Assembly (NCBI RefSeq): GCF_003034965.1
Contig: NZ_PZKE01000003.1
Location: 186,001-250,000, forward strand
Origin: Fuscovulum blasticum DSM 2131
GTDB lineage: Bacteria; Pseudomonadota; Alphaproteobacteria; Rhodobacterales; Rhodobacteraceae
Direction: 5' to 3'
DNA: 64,000 nucleotides
Every line of letters begins with the position of its first letter. Positions within the stretch are counted from its first letter, which is position 1. Below the pieces are notes generated by a model. The model searched no databases and had not been told where the DNA came from. It saw only the letters and a list, made by a program, of their open reading frames with translations. Position numbers and translations under genes: made by a program. Below, one piece after another: positions 45,711 to 53,911 of this stretch.

Positions 45711-45806
45711 CGCCACGCTGTTCTTCAGCGGCATCCCGGCCTTGCCGGGGTGCCCCCCTTGGGCGAAGATCGCCGTCAGCGGGCAAGTCGGCCCCGGAGA
45801 TCACGG

Positions 45807-46223
45807 ATGAACCGCAGAGGTTTCCTTGCCCTGTCCGCCGCGACACTGGCCCTGTTGCCGGTTGGGCCGGCCTTGGCCCAGGACGTGGTGACGGGCATCG
45901 TTCGCCAGCTTGAACGACGGGGCTATCGTGACATCACCGTCTCCCGCACCTGGCTGGGCCGGGCGCGGATTCAGGCGCATGGGCCGCGCGGGCTGCGCGA
46001 GATCATCATCAATCCCGCCACAGGCGAGATCCTGCGCGACCTGACCACCCGCGATGGCCGGAGCGGCGCAGCAGGCGGCGATCTTCTGGGGGGTGATGAC
46101 GACAGCAAAGACGATGACGGCAATGATGATGACGGAGGCGATGACGACAGCGGTGATGACGATCACTCGGGTCACGGCGGCGGGGGCAGCGGTGGCGGTG
46201 AAGGAGAGGGTGATGACGACTGA
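45807..46223 (+). CDS. Second exported PepSY-like protein, Tat-type signal, acidic tail
   Basis: 138 residues. The N-terminus MNRRGFLALSAATLALL has twin arginines followed by a hydrophobic stretch and ends in ALA, suggesting Tat export. The folded part (VVTGIVRQLERRGYRDITVSRTWLGRARIQ...REIIINPATGEILRD) parallels the PepSY region of the previous gene. The tail after about residue 92 is Asp/Gly/His rich. It starts 96 bases after the first gene. The two proteins look like diverged paralogues sent through different export routes. Confidence 0.8.
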   Translation: MNRRGFLALSAATLALLPVGPALAQDVVTGIVRQLERRGYRDITVSRTWLGRARIQAHGPRGLREIIINPATGEILRDLTTRDGRSGAAGGDLLGGDDDSKDDDGNDDDGGDDDSGDDDHSGHGGGGSGGGEGEGDDD

Positions 46224-46244
46224 GACCGCCGCCGGGGGGCGCAG

Positions 46245-46772
46245 GTGAGGCGAAGCTGGCCGCTTCTGCTGCTGTTCATCGCGCAGTTTCTGTGCGCGCT
46301 GTTCTTCGTGTTCGACATCCTGACCTCTGTTCTGGGTATCCCGGTCCGGCCGATGCCATGGGAATGGCGCGAACTGCTGGAGGTGGCGGCGGCCTTGGGT
46401 CTGATTGCCGGGTTGGGTCTTGGCGGTCTTGCGCTGCTTCGGGCGCGGCGGGACCAGCGCCGGGCAGAGGAAAAGCTGCGCCGGGCCTCGGGTGCGTTCA
46501 TGGAGCTGCTGGCGGAACGCTTTGACGAATGGGGGCTGACCGCGGCCGAACGGGATGTGGCGCTGTTTGCGATCAAAGGGATGAGCACGGCCGAGATTGC
46601 CGGACTGCGCAGCACCAGCGAGGGCACGGTCAAGGCGCAGACGGCGGCGATCTACCGCAAGGCCGGCGTAAGCGGGCGGTCACAGCTTCTGAGCCTTTTC
46701 ATCGAAGACCTGATGCGGGACGATGGCGCGATCCGGCCGATGACGGGGGCGGGCGGGCTTTCAGCGAAGTGA
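46245..46772 (+). CDS. Membrane-anchored LuxR-type helix-turn-helix regulator
   Basis: 175 residues. Two hydrophobic segments (WPLLLLFIAQFLCALFFVFDILTSVLG and LLEVAAALGLIAGLGLGGLALL) form an N-terminal hairpin with a short periplasmic loop. A charged linker (RARRDQRRAEEKLRRA) leads to a LuxR-type HTH (LTAAERDVALFAIKGMSTAEIAGLRSTSEGTVKAQTAAIYRKAGVSGRSQLL). There is no receiver or autoinducer domain. The start is a GTG at 46245, 21 bases after the PepSY gene. I infer a one-component regulator sensing the envelope, perhaps through the PepSY proteins. Confidence 0.85.
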   Translation: MRRSWPLLLLFIAQFLCALFFVFDILTSVLGIPVRPMPWEWRELLEVAAALGLIAGLGLGGLALLRARRDQRRAEEKLRRASGAFMELLAERFDEWGLTAAERDVALFAIKGMSTAEIAGLRSTSEGTVKAQTAAIYRKAGVSGRSQLLSLFIEDLMRDDGAIRPMTGAGGLSAK

Positions 46773-47153
46773 GGGCGGCGCCCCTTCGGCCTGACCCAGG
46801 CCGAACACAAGGCCGCGGCCGATCCGATGCACCAGCGCCGACCAGGCAGCAGCAGTCTCGGACGGCAGTTCGCGGCGCAGCACGCTGTCGAACAGGCCAA
46901 GCCAGACATCGAACATCGGGATGCGCACATCGCCCGCGGCGCGGTGTACCGCCAGCGGGTTGCCGTCATAGCCGCGGTCGAACAGGATGGCGTTCTTCCA
47001 GAACCGGGTGATCTTTGCCTCATGCGCGGGCCAGTCCTGCACATGGGCGGCAAACACCGGGCCAAGGCCGGGGTGTTGGCGCACACAGGTGTAAAACTCG
47101 GCAACCACGGCGGCGATCTGGTCTTCGGTCACGGCAAAGCGCGGCGGAATCAT
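46761..47153 (-). CDS. Group III truncated haemoglobin
   Basis: 130-residue globin. ITEDQ-like helix (VTEDQIAAVVAEFYTCVRQHPGLGPVF) and HVQDWPAHEAKITRFWKNAIL are the group III signature, with HRIGRG late. Members bind O2 or NO; physiological roles in alphaproteobacteria are mostly unproven. It overlaps the end of the LuxR-type gene by 12 bases in convergent orientation. The DUF2237 gene follows its own start on the upstream side of the minus strand, 11 bases away, so the two likely form an operon. Confidence 0.9.
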   Translation of the reverse strand: MIPPRFAVTEDQIAAVVAEFYTCVRQHPGLGPVFAAHVQDWPAHEAKITRFWKNAILFDRGYDGNPLAVHRAAGDVRIPMFDVWLGLFDSVLRRELPSETAAAWSALVHRIGRGLVFGLGQAEGAPPSLR

Positions 47154-47164
47154 CCGGGGGGCCG

Positions 47165-47533
47165 TCAGTCGGCAGCGTAAAGCTGCAACACCTCAAGCGG
47201 AACGATGTGCAGCGTGTTCTGATGGGTGGCGGCAAGGCGCACCTGGGGCGCGGCGCCTTCTTCATGGGCCTGAAGGAAGCGGCTGGCGCACAGGCACCAC
47301 TGATCGCCGGGCTTCAGACCGGCGAATCCATATTCCGGGCGGGGCGTCGACAGGTCATTGCCAAGGTATTTCGACAGCGCCAGGAATTCGGCCGTCATCT
47401 TGACACAGACGGTATGCAGGCCCCGGTCCATCGGGCCGGTGTTGCAGCAGCCATCACGGAAAAACCCGGTCAGGGGCCGGGTCGAGCAGGGCTCCAGCGG
47501 GCCGCCGTGGACATTGAGCGAGGGTTCCTTCAT
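47165..47533 (-). CDS. DUF2237 family protein
   Basis: 122 residues of a conserved family with no known function. Hallmarks are LNVHGGPLEPCSTRPLTGFFRDGCCNTG, DRGLHTVCVKMTAEFLALSKYLGNDLSTP, and PGDQWCLCASRFLQA. Five cysteines are conserved in position for the family, hinting at metal or redox chemistry. The ATG at 47533 is chosen because it starts directly before the conserved block. The truncated-haemoglobin gene lies 11 bases downstream. Confidence 0.88.
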   Translation of the reverse strand: MKEPSLNVHGGPLEPCSTRPLTGFFRDGCCNTGPMDRGLHTVCVKMTAEFLALSKYLGNDLSTPRPEYGFAGLKPGDQWCLCASRFLQAHEEGAAPQVRLAATHQNTLHIVPLEVLQLYAAD

Positions 47534-47580
47534 GCCCCCATCATGCCGCGCGCACAGCGGTCTGTCCATGCAGGCCGGGA

Positions 47581-48444
47581 TCAGGGCGTGGTGCAGGTCA
47601 CGCTGGACCCCGCAACGATGGGCAGGCTGCCGTCTTCGCCCATCTCGCCCATCGTTGTGACGCTGAGCTGCCCGGCCGGGCCGGTGTAGCTGTAGGCACA
47701 AAAGCCGAAGCCGGTGCCCGAGCAATCCTCGACTTCGGGGAAGCCGGCGGCGGCAAGATCCTGCGCCTGGCCCGGTGATCGCTGGGCCCCGGCGGCGGGG
47801 GCTGCTTGCCAGCCCGCCTGAACCAGAAGCGCGCGCGCAAGGTCGATCGGCAGGCCGTCGATCAGGGGCACGGTTGCCGCATCCTGGCAGAGGTGTTCTT
47901 CCAGCGCGGGCGGCGTTACCAGGATGCCCTGGCCAGCAGCGCCCAGGTCAAGCGCGCGAAGGTCGGCCTCGGTAGAGGGCACAACGTCGCCCGACAAGAG
48001 CCGGGCCCCGCCCTGGCTGCCGAAGGGCTGCACATAGGCAAGCGTACTGGTGCCGGATTCGGTGGCGTAGATCAGTGCGACCAGCCGGTCGCCGGCAAAG
48101 AGGCCGACATTGCCGTCCGACAATTCGCAGGTTCCGCTGGTGGCGGCAGCATAGGTGCCCACGAAGCTGACCGCCGTCAGGCCGGCGGTCAGCGCAACCT
48201 CTCCGGTCACGCCCCAGCCCTTGTCCTGCACGGCCCGACCTGCCGGGGTGGTCAGGGTCTCGACCAGAAGATGTGTGCAATAGGTCCGGTCCTCGCCTGC
48301 GGCGGGGGCCGCGGGCAGGCGGTCCAACGCAACGATGGTCAGGCCGGAGACCTGGCTGGCAACGCGCGGGGCACCGGGGCCTGCGACCGCGCCCGTGGCT
48401 GCAAGGGCCGCCGCCCCCAGTCCGATCCAGATTCGCTGCCGCAT
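47581..48444 (-). CDS. Exported protein of unknown function
   Basis: 287 residues, not recognised. It begins with a signal peptide (MRQRIWIGLGAAALAATGAVA). The mature part is rich in Ala, Gly and Thr, with six or more cysteines in pairs that could form disulfides (CTHLL, GTCELS, HLCQD, EDCSGTGFGFCAY, VTCTTP). No catalytic motif is visible. It lies 47 bases upstream of the DUF2237 gene on the same strand and may share its transcript. Codon use looks native. Confidence 0.8.
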   Translation of the reverse strand: MRQRIWIGLGAAALAATGAVAGPGAPRVASQVSGLTIVALDRLPAAPAAGEDRTYCTHLLVETLTTPAGRAVQDKGWGVTGEVALTAGLTAVSFVGTYAAATSGTCELSDGNVGLFAGDRLVALIYATESGTSTLAYVQPFGSQGGARLLSGDVVPSTEADLRALDLGAAGQGILVTPPALEEHLCQDAATVPLIDGLPIDLARALLVQAGWQAAPAAGAQRSPGQAQDLAAAGFPEVEDCSGTGFGFCAYSYTGPAGQLSVTTMGEMGEDGSLPIVAGSSVTCTTP

Positions 48445-48557
48445 TCAGGCCCCCTGTCCACCGTTTCTGCGGACGATTGATCGGCGCGCACGGCGGTTCT
48501 GTCCAGTCGGGAAAAGCCGATCCATCGCGCGCACTGGACCCGCCCGGTGCCAGCCCC

Positions 48558-48635
48558 TATAAGGCAGCCCATGCAATGCGGGACGGGCCTTCTGCGAATT
48601 AGCGGCCCGGCGGGCTGAACGGTTCAGCCGCCGGG
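48558..48635 (+). promoter_or_regulatory. Candidate ileS promoter element and leader hairpin
   Basis: TATAAG at 48558-48563 is a plausible -10 with no clear -35. Downstream, CCCGGCGGGCTGAAC (48606-48620) and GGTTCAGCCGCCGGG (48621-48635) form a long stem with one bulged G, about 40 bases before the ileS ATG. There is no T-run and no T-box sequence, so its role in ileS control is open. Confidence 0.4.
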
Positions 48636-48674
48636 TTATCCCTGTTTGTCCGCGAGATTCCCGAGAGAGATCCG

Positions 48675-51593
48675 ATGTCCTCCGACACGACCCAGACGCC
48701 CGATTACCGCGATACCGTCTTCCTGCCCGAAACCGAGTTTCCCATGCGCGCCGGTCTGCCGCAGCGCGAACCCGACTGGCTGGCCCGGTGGGAAAAGATC
48801 GGCGTCTATGACCGCCTGCGCGAGAAGAAGGCGCCCGATGGCGGCAAGCGGCCGCCCTTCGTGCTGCATGACGGCCCCCCCTATGCCAACGGTCACCTGC
48901 ACATCGGCCATGCGCTGAACAAGGTGCTGAAGGATATGGTGGTCCGTTCGCAGCAGATGATGGGGCATGACAGCCGCTATGTGCCGGGCTGGGATTGCCA
49001 CGGTCTGCCGATCGAATGGAAGATCGAGGAACAGTATCGCGCCAAGGGCCTGAACAAGGACGAGGTGGATACCGTCGCCTTCCGTCAGGAATGTCGCGCC
49101 TTTGCCGCCGGCTGGATCGACGTGCAGCGAGAGGAGTTCAAGCGCCTTGGTGTGACCGGCAAATGGGACGCCCCCTATCTGACCATGGACTATCACGCCG
49201 AAGCGGTGATCGCGGGCGAGTTCATGAAGTTCCTGATGAACGGCACGCTCTATCAGGGGTCGAAGCCGGTGATGTGGTCGCCCGTGGAAAAGACCGCGCT
49301 GGCCGAAGCCGAGGTCGAATACCACGACCATACCAGCCACACGATCTGGGTGCCGTTCAAGGTGATCGACGGCGGTCTGCCGGGCGCGCAGGCGATGATC
49401 TGGACCACCACACCCTGGACCATTCCGCAGAACCGGGCGGTCGCCTTCAACCCGACCATCGAATACGGGCTGTATGAGGTGACGGGCCGACCGGATGAGT
49501 CGAACGTCGTGGTCGGCGCGACCTATCTGCTGGCGGACAAGCTGGCCGGCGGCGTCTTTGCGGCGGCAAAGCTGGCCGAGGGGATGTATCGCAGGCTTCG
49601 CGCCGTTTCGGCCGAGGAGTTGGGCGCACTGACCCTTGCCCACCCGTTCCGTGGCATCGAGGGGGCCAACGGCGAGTGGGATTATGACGTGCCGATGCTG
49701 CCCGGCGATCATGTCACCGACGATGCCGGCACGGGCTTTGTGCATACCGCGCCCAGCCATGGCGATGACGACTATCAGATGGGTGTGAAATTCGGCCTGC
49801 CGATGACCTGGAACGTCGAGGCCGACGGCAGCTATCGCGCCGATCTGCCGATCTTTGGCGGGCAGGCGATCCTGACGCCTGAGGGCAAGGAAGGCCCGGC
49901 GAATGTGTCGGTCATCAAGCAGCTTGCCTATGCGGGCGCGCTGTTTGCCAAGGGCAAGCTGAAACACTCCTACCCCCATTCCTGGCGGTCGAAGGCGCCG
50001 CTGATCTATCGCAACACGCCGCAATGGTTCGTGGCCATCGACCGCACGCTGGACGATGGCATGACGACCTATGGCGACACCATCCGCAAGCGGGCGCTGA
50101 CCTCGATCAACCAGCTTGTGCAATGGACCCCGGCCACCGGGCGCAACCGCCTGCACTCGATGATCGAGGCGCGGCCCGACTGGGTGCTGTCGCGGCAACG
50201 CGCCTGGGGCGTGCCGCTGACCTGCTTCGTGAAAAAGGGCGCGCGGCCGGATGCGCCGGACTTTCTGCTGCGCAACCCCGAGGTCAACGCCCGGATCGTG
50301 GCGGCCTTCGAGGCGGAAGGCGCGGATGTCTGGTATGTGCAAGGATTCAAGGAGCGGGTGCTGGAAGGCATCGTGAATCCGTCCGATTATGAACAGGTCA
50401 TGGATGTGCTGGATGTCTGGTTCGACAGCGGCAGCACCCATGCCTTCGTTCTGCGCGACCGCCCGGATGGTGCAGAAGACGGCATCGCCGACCTGTATCT
50501 GGAAGGCACCGACCAGCACCGCGGCTGGTTCCATTCCAGCATGTTGCAGGCCTGCGGCACCAAGGGCCGGGCGCCCTATCGCGGGGTGCTGACCCACGGC
50601 TTCACGCTGGACGAGAAGGGCATGAAAATGTCCAAGTCGCTGGGCAACACGGTGGCGCCGCAGGCGGTGATCGACGAATACGGCGCCGATATCCTGCGGC
50701 TTTGGGTTGCGCAAAGCGACTACACCGTTGACCTGCGGATCGGGAAGGAAATCCTGAAAGGGGTGGCCGACAGCTATCGCCGGCTGCGCAATACGCTGCG
50801 CTTCATCCTTGGGGCGCTGAAGGACTTTGATCCCGCCGAACGGCTGCCGGTGGATGAGATGCCCGAGCTGGAACGCTGGGTACTGCACCGGCTGGCGGGG
50901 CTGGATACGGTGGTGCGCGAGGGCTACGCCAAATATGACTTCCAGGGCGTGTTCACCGAGCTGTTCACCTTTGCCACCAGCGACCTGTCGGCCTTCTACT
51001 TCGATATCCGCAAGGATGCGCTGTATTGCGACCGACCGGACAGTCTGCGTCGGCGGGCCAGCCGGACGGTGCTGGATCTGCTGTTCCAGCGCCTGACCAC
51101 CTGGCTGGCGCCGATCCTGGTGTTCACCATGGAAGAGGTCTGGCTGTGCCGGAGCCCCGGAGAGGGCAGTTCGGTGCATCTGGTCGACTTCCCCGAAACC
51201 CCGGCCACCTGGCGGGATGAGGCGCTTGCGGCGAAATGGGATGGCGTGCGTGCGGCGCGGCGTGTTGTCACGGGCGCGCTGGAAGTGCAGCGCACGGCCA
51301 AGGTGATTGGGGCCAGCCTTGAGGCGGCGCCGGTGGTGCATGTGGCGGATACGGCGATTCTGGCGGCGCTGAAATCGCTGGATTTCGCCGAAACCTGCAT
51401 CACCAGCGGCCTGCAACTGACGGGCGATGATGCACCGCAGGAAGCCTTCCGCCTGCCCGATGTGCCGGGGGTTGGCGTTGTGTTCGAACGCGCGCCGGGT
51501 GAGAAATGCCTGCGCTGCTGGCAGATCCTGCCGGATGTCGGAACGCACAAGCATCCCGGCACCTGCAAACGGTGCAACGAGGCGCTTGGTTAA
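48675..51593 (+). CDS. ileS: Isoleucine--tRNA ligase
   Basis: 972-residue class I synthetase. HIGH is at 76-79 (HLHIGHALNK). The editing domain includes TTTPWTIPQNRAVAF, and KMSKS is near 650 (GMKMSKSLGNTV). A C-terminal zinc site is present (CLRCWQIL...CKRCNEAL). It charges tRNA-Ile and clears misacylated valine. The ATG at 48675 follows GAGAGAGATC. The length and zinc tail match the bacterial type rather than the eukaryote-like, mupirocin-resistant type. Confidence 0.97.
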   Translation: MSSDTTQTPDYRDTVFLPETEFPMRAGLPQREPDWLARWEKIGVYDRLREKKAPDGGKRPPFVLHDGPPYANGHLHIGHALNKVLKDMVVRSQQMMGHDSRYVPGWDCHGLPIEWKIEEQYRAKGLNKDEVDTVAFRQECRAFAAGWIDVQREEFKRLGVTGKWDAPYLTMDYHAEAVIAGEFMKFLMNGTLYQGSKPVMWSPVEKTALAEAEVEYHDHTSHTIWVPFKVIDGGLPGAQAMIWTTTPWTIPQNRAVAFNPTIEYGLYEVTGRPDESNVVVGATYLLADKLAGGVFAAAKLAEGMYRRLRAVSAEELGALTLAHPFRGIEGANGEWDYDVPMLPGDHVTDDAGTGFVHTAPSHGDDDYQMGVKFGLPMTWNVEADGSYRADLPIFGGQAILTPEGKEGPANVSVIKQLAYAGALFAKGKLKHSYPHSWRSKAPLIYRNTPQWFVAIDRTLDDGMTTYGDTIRKRALTSINQLVQWTPATGRNRLHSMIEARPDWVLSRQRAWGVPLTCFVKKGARPDAPDFLLRNPEVNARIVAAFEAEGADVWYVQGFKERVLEGIVNPSDYEQVMDVLDVWFDSGSTHAFVLRDRPDGAEDGIADLYLEGTDQHRGWFHSSMLQACGTKGRAPYRGVLTHGFTLDEKGMKMSKSLGNTVAPQAVIDEYGADILRLWVAQSDYTVDLRIGKEILKGVADSYRRLRNTLRFILGALKDFDPAERLPVDEMPELERWVLHRLAGLDTVVREGYAKYDFQGVFTELFTFATSDLSAFYFDIRKDALYCDRPDSLRRRASRTVLDLLFQRLTTWLAPILVFTMEEVWLCRSPGEGSSVHLVDFPETPATWRDEALAAKWDGVRAARRVVTGALEVQRTAKVIGASLEAAPVVHVADTAILAALKSLDFAETCITSGLQLTGDDAPQEAFRLPDVPGVGVVFERAPGEKCLRCWQILPDVGTHKHPGTCKRCNEALG

Positions 51594-51613
51594 CGCTTTG
51601 ATATAAAAGGAAC

Positions 51614-51647
51614 CGCGGGGCGCAGGCTGACTGGCCTGGGCCCCGCG
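51614..51647. terminator. Bidirectional terminator hairpin between ileS and the DUF1127 gene
   Basis: CGCGGGGC (51614-51621) pairs with GCCCCGCG (51640-51647), extended inward by CAGGC/GCCTG around a TGACTG loop. The gap lies between convergent genes, so it can stop transcription from both sides, though T-runs are short. Confidence 0.65.
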
Positions 51648-51656
51648 AAGGCGCGA

Positions 51657-51860
51657 TCAGCCCGCGACAGGGTGTGCGTAGCCAATCGGTTGAACCGGCC
51701 GGGCGGCAAGGCCCGGGGTCACGCCATCCAGCCCCATGTGCATGGCGCTGAGGTGGCTGCGGGTAAGCCCGATATCGTCAAGCAGCCGGTCATCCGCGCG
51801 CGCCAGCAAGAACGCGGTCGAACGGCGCATCTGCATGTGGGCGAAAAGACGGCGGAACAT
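51657..51860 (-). CDS. DUF1127 domain small protein
   Basis: 67 residues with an Arg-rich DUF1127 core (TAFLLARADDRLLDDIGLTRSHL). In alphaproteobacteria, small DUF1127 proteins bind RNA and tune stress or phosphate/carbon metabolism; one such protein in Rhodobacter acts in RNA turnover. The ATG at 51860 has AAAGGAG 6 bases upstream. Divergent from a LysR-type gene, a pairing that often means the LysR protein controls the small gene. Confidence 0.85.
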   Translation of the reverse strand: MFRRLFAHMQMRRSTAFLLARADDRLLDDIGLTRSHLSAMHMGLDGVTPGLAARPVQPIGYAHPVAG

Positions 51861-51921
51861 GATGATCTCCTTTGGTTGAGATTGTTCTTCTCACAAGGTT
51901 TGACATTTCACAAACGAATAG

Positions 51922-51946
51922 GTTTCATGGGTCGCATTGGTGAAAC
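51922..51946. promoter_or_regulatory. Possible LysR operator
   Basis: GTTTCA (51922-51927), 13 bases, TGAAAC (51941-51946) form a dyad in the gap between the divergent DUF1127 and LysR genes, with a further TTTCAC at 51907-51912. Interrupted dyads of this size suit LysR tetramers. It covers an alternative ATG at 51927. Confidence 0.4.
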
Positions 51947-51959
51947 TCATGGGTCTGCA

Positions 51960-52865
51960 ATGACGGCTCCGCTCGACAGCGATCTGATGCGCAGCTTTCT
52001 GGCGGTGGCCGACACCGGGTCGGTGACTGCGGCGGCGGCGCGGCTGTTGCGCACGCAATCTGCGGTCAGTCTGCAGATCAAGCGGCTGGAAGACAGCCTT
52101 GGCCAGCCGCTGTTCGACCGGCAGGCGCGGGGGGTTCGCCTGACCCCGCGGGGCGAGCAACTGGTGCCTTACGCGCGCCGCGTGGTGTCGTTGCTGGATG
52201 AGGCGGCGATCGCGCTGCGGGAAAAGCCGCTGGTCGGGCCGGTGCGCGTGGGCATCCCGGACGAATATTCCGGCAGTGTGCTGCCGCGCGCCCTGGCTGC
52301 CTTCGACGAGCGGCACGAGGGGGTGCAGGTTTCCATCCGATGCGACCATTCCGAAGGCCAGATGGACGCGCTGGAGCGCGACGAGATCGACCTCGCCGTG
52401 ATCTATGACTGGTCCTATGTCGAGGAGGGCGAGCATCTTTGCATCGACCCGACGGTCTGGGTGACCTCGGTCGCGCATCAGCAGCATCTGCGGCGCCCTG
52501 TGCCGGTCGGGGGATACTTCCGGTCGGACTGGTGCCGGGATTTCGCGGAGGAATCGTTGAACCGGCAGGGGATCGTCTGGCGGCAAGCCTGGAGTTGCGA
52601 TCTGGCGGGGGGCTTGCGGGTGGCCGTGACCAGCGGAATCGCCATCGCGCCGCTGTCGCGCAGCACCATCCCCCCGGGTTGCCGCGAGCTGACTTCAGCG
52701 GACGGCTATCCCATCGTGGATTCCGCGCGTGTCATCCTGCGGCGCAATCCGCGCGGCACGTCTCAGGCAATCGAAGGAATGGCGGCAATGCTGCGCGAGG
52801 CCTTTGCGCCCTTGTCCAGCCTTCACCCCAGAGCAGAGGGAGCAGGCAATGCCGCGGGCGCGTGA
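51960..52865 (+). CDS. LysR family transcriptional regulator
   Basis: 301 residues. The winged helix-turn-helix is DLMRSFLAVADTGSVTAAAARLLRTQSAVSLQIKRLEDSLGQPLFDR, followed by a periplasmic-binding-like effector domain (VRVGIPDEYSGSVLPRALAAF). The ligand is unknown. The start at 51960 is preferred over 51927, which lies within a likely operator. It overlaps the P1 peptidase gene by 17 bases, so both are on one message. The peptidase product may relate to its effector. Confidence 0.9.
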   Translation: MTAPLDSDLMRSFLAVADTGSVTAAAARLLRTQSAVSLQIKRLEDSLGQPLFDRQARGVRLTPRGEQLVPYARRVVSLLDEAAIALREKPLVGPVRVGIPDEYSGSVLPRALAAFDERHEGVQVSIRCDHSEGQMDALERDEIDLAVIYDWSYVEEGEHLCIDPTVWVTSVAHQQHLRRPVPVGGYFRSDWCRDFAEESLNRQGIVWRQAWSCDLAGGLRVAVTSGIAIAPLSRSTIPPGCRELTSADGYPIVDSARVILRRNPRGTSQAIEGMAAMLREAFAPLSSLHPRAEGAGNAAGA

Positions 52866-53844
52866 CAAGGGAATTGTGATCGGCCGGTTTGCCGCCGGGC
52901 CGCTGAACGCCATCACCGATGTGGCGGGTGTGGCGGTGGGGCATGTGACGCTGGTTGAAGGCGACCGTATCCGCACCGGGGCCACGGCCGTTTTGCCGCA
53001 TGGCGGCAACCTGTTCCGTGATCGGGTGCCGGCGGGTGTCAGCATCCTGAACGGCTTTGGCAAGTTTGCGGGTCTGAGCCAGGTGCAGGAACTGGGCGAG
53101 CTGGAAACCCCGATCCTGCTGACCAATACGCTGGCGGTGGGGCGCGCGGTTCAGGCGCTGGTGTCCCATACCCTGGCACAGCCGGGCAATGACCGGGTGA
53201 CCAGCGTCAATGCGGTGGTGGGCGAGACCAACGATTCCCGGCTGAACGACATTCGCGCCGGCCGCCCGACCGTGGACGAACACCGCGCCGCGCTGGCCGC
53301 CGCCCGCCCCGGCCCGGTGGCCGAGGGCTGCGTGGGCGCAGGTACCGGGACGGTGGCCTTCGGCGTCAAGGGCGGCATCGGCACGGCGTCGCGGATCGTG
53401 GGGCCGCATGTTCTGGGCGTGCTGGTGCAGGCGAATTACGGCGGCACCCTGCGGATTGACGGTGCCCCGCTGCCGCAGCGGCCGGAGCATGATGTGGACG
53501 GTTCCATCGTGATGGTGCTGGCAACCGATGCGCCGCTATGCGCCCGGAACCTGACGCGGCTGGCAACGCGGGCCTTTGGCGGGCTGGCCCGCACGGGGGC
53601 GGCCTTGTCCAACGGCTCGGGCGATTATGCGCTGGCGTTTTCCACCGCCGAAAGCCAGCGGCGGGGGCCGGGACGGCCGCCGTCCGGCACGGTTATGGGC
53701 AATGACGAGATGTCGCCCCTGTTCGAGGCGGCGATCGAGGCGTCGGAAGAGGCAATTCTGAACGCGCTGTTCATGGCCACCGGGATGCAGGGCTGGAACG
53801 CGGGGCAGGGTGATGCCGAAATCGTGGCCGCGATTGGAGACTGA
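52849..53844 (+). CDS. P1 family (DmpA-like) peptidase, possibly unprocessed
   Basis: 331-residue protein of the DmpA/BapA aminopeptidase family, N-terminal-nucleophile enzymes that cut themselves into two chains. Recognisable blocks are NAITDVAGVAVGHVTL, GVSILNGFGKFAGLSQVQELGELETPI, GAGTGTVAFGVKGGIGTASR and NGSGDYALAFSTAE. In DmpA the self-cleavage serine follows a Gly a few residues before NGSGD. Here that stretch reads ARTGAALSNGSGD, with Ala at the expected position. Activity is therefore doubtful. The ATG at 52849 has GAGGGAG upstream. Confidence 0.85.
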   Translation: MPRARDKGIVIGRFAAGPLNAITDVAGVAVGHVTLVEGDRIRTGATAVLPHGGNLFRDRVPAGVSILNGFGKFAGLSQVQELGELETPILLTNTLAVGRAVQALVSHTLAQPGNDRVTSVNAVVGETNDSRLNDIRAGRPTVDEHRAALAAARPGPVAEGCVGAGTGTVAFGVKGGIGTASRIVGPHVLGVLVQANYGGTLRIDGAPLPQRPEHDVDGSIVMVLATDAPLCARNLTRLATRAFGGLARTGAALSNGSGDYALAFSTAESQRRGPGRPPSGTVMGNDEMSPLFEAAIEASEEAILNALFMATGMQGWNAGQGDAEIVAAIGD

Positions 53845-53911
53845 CGGGATTGGCCTGCCGGGCCGGCCATGGCAGCATGACCGGAATTTCCAATGCCGAC
53901 CGGAGGTTGCG

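Noticed and set aside
48606-48635. T-box or tRNA-sensing leader for ileS
   Set aside because: Only a hairpin is visible. There is no specifier loop, T-box sequence or terminator/antiterminator pair, and T-boxes are not expected for ileS in alphaproteobacteria.
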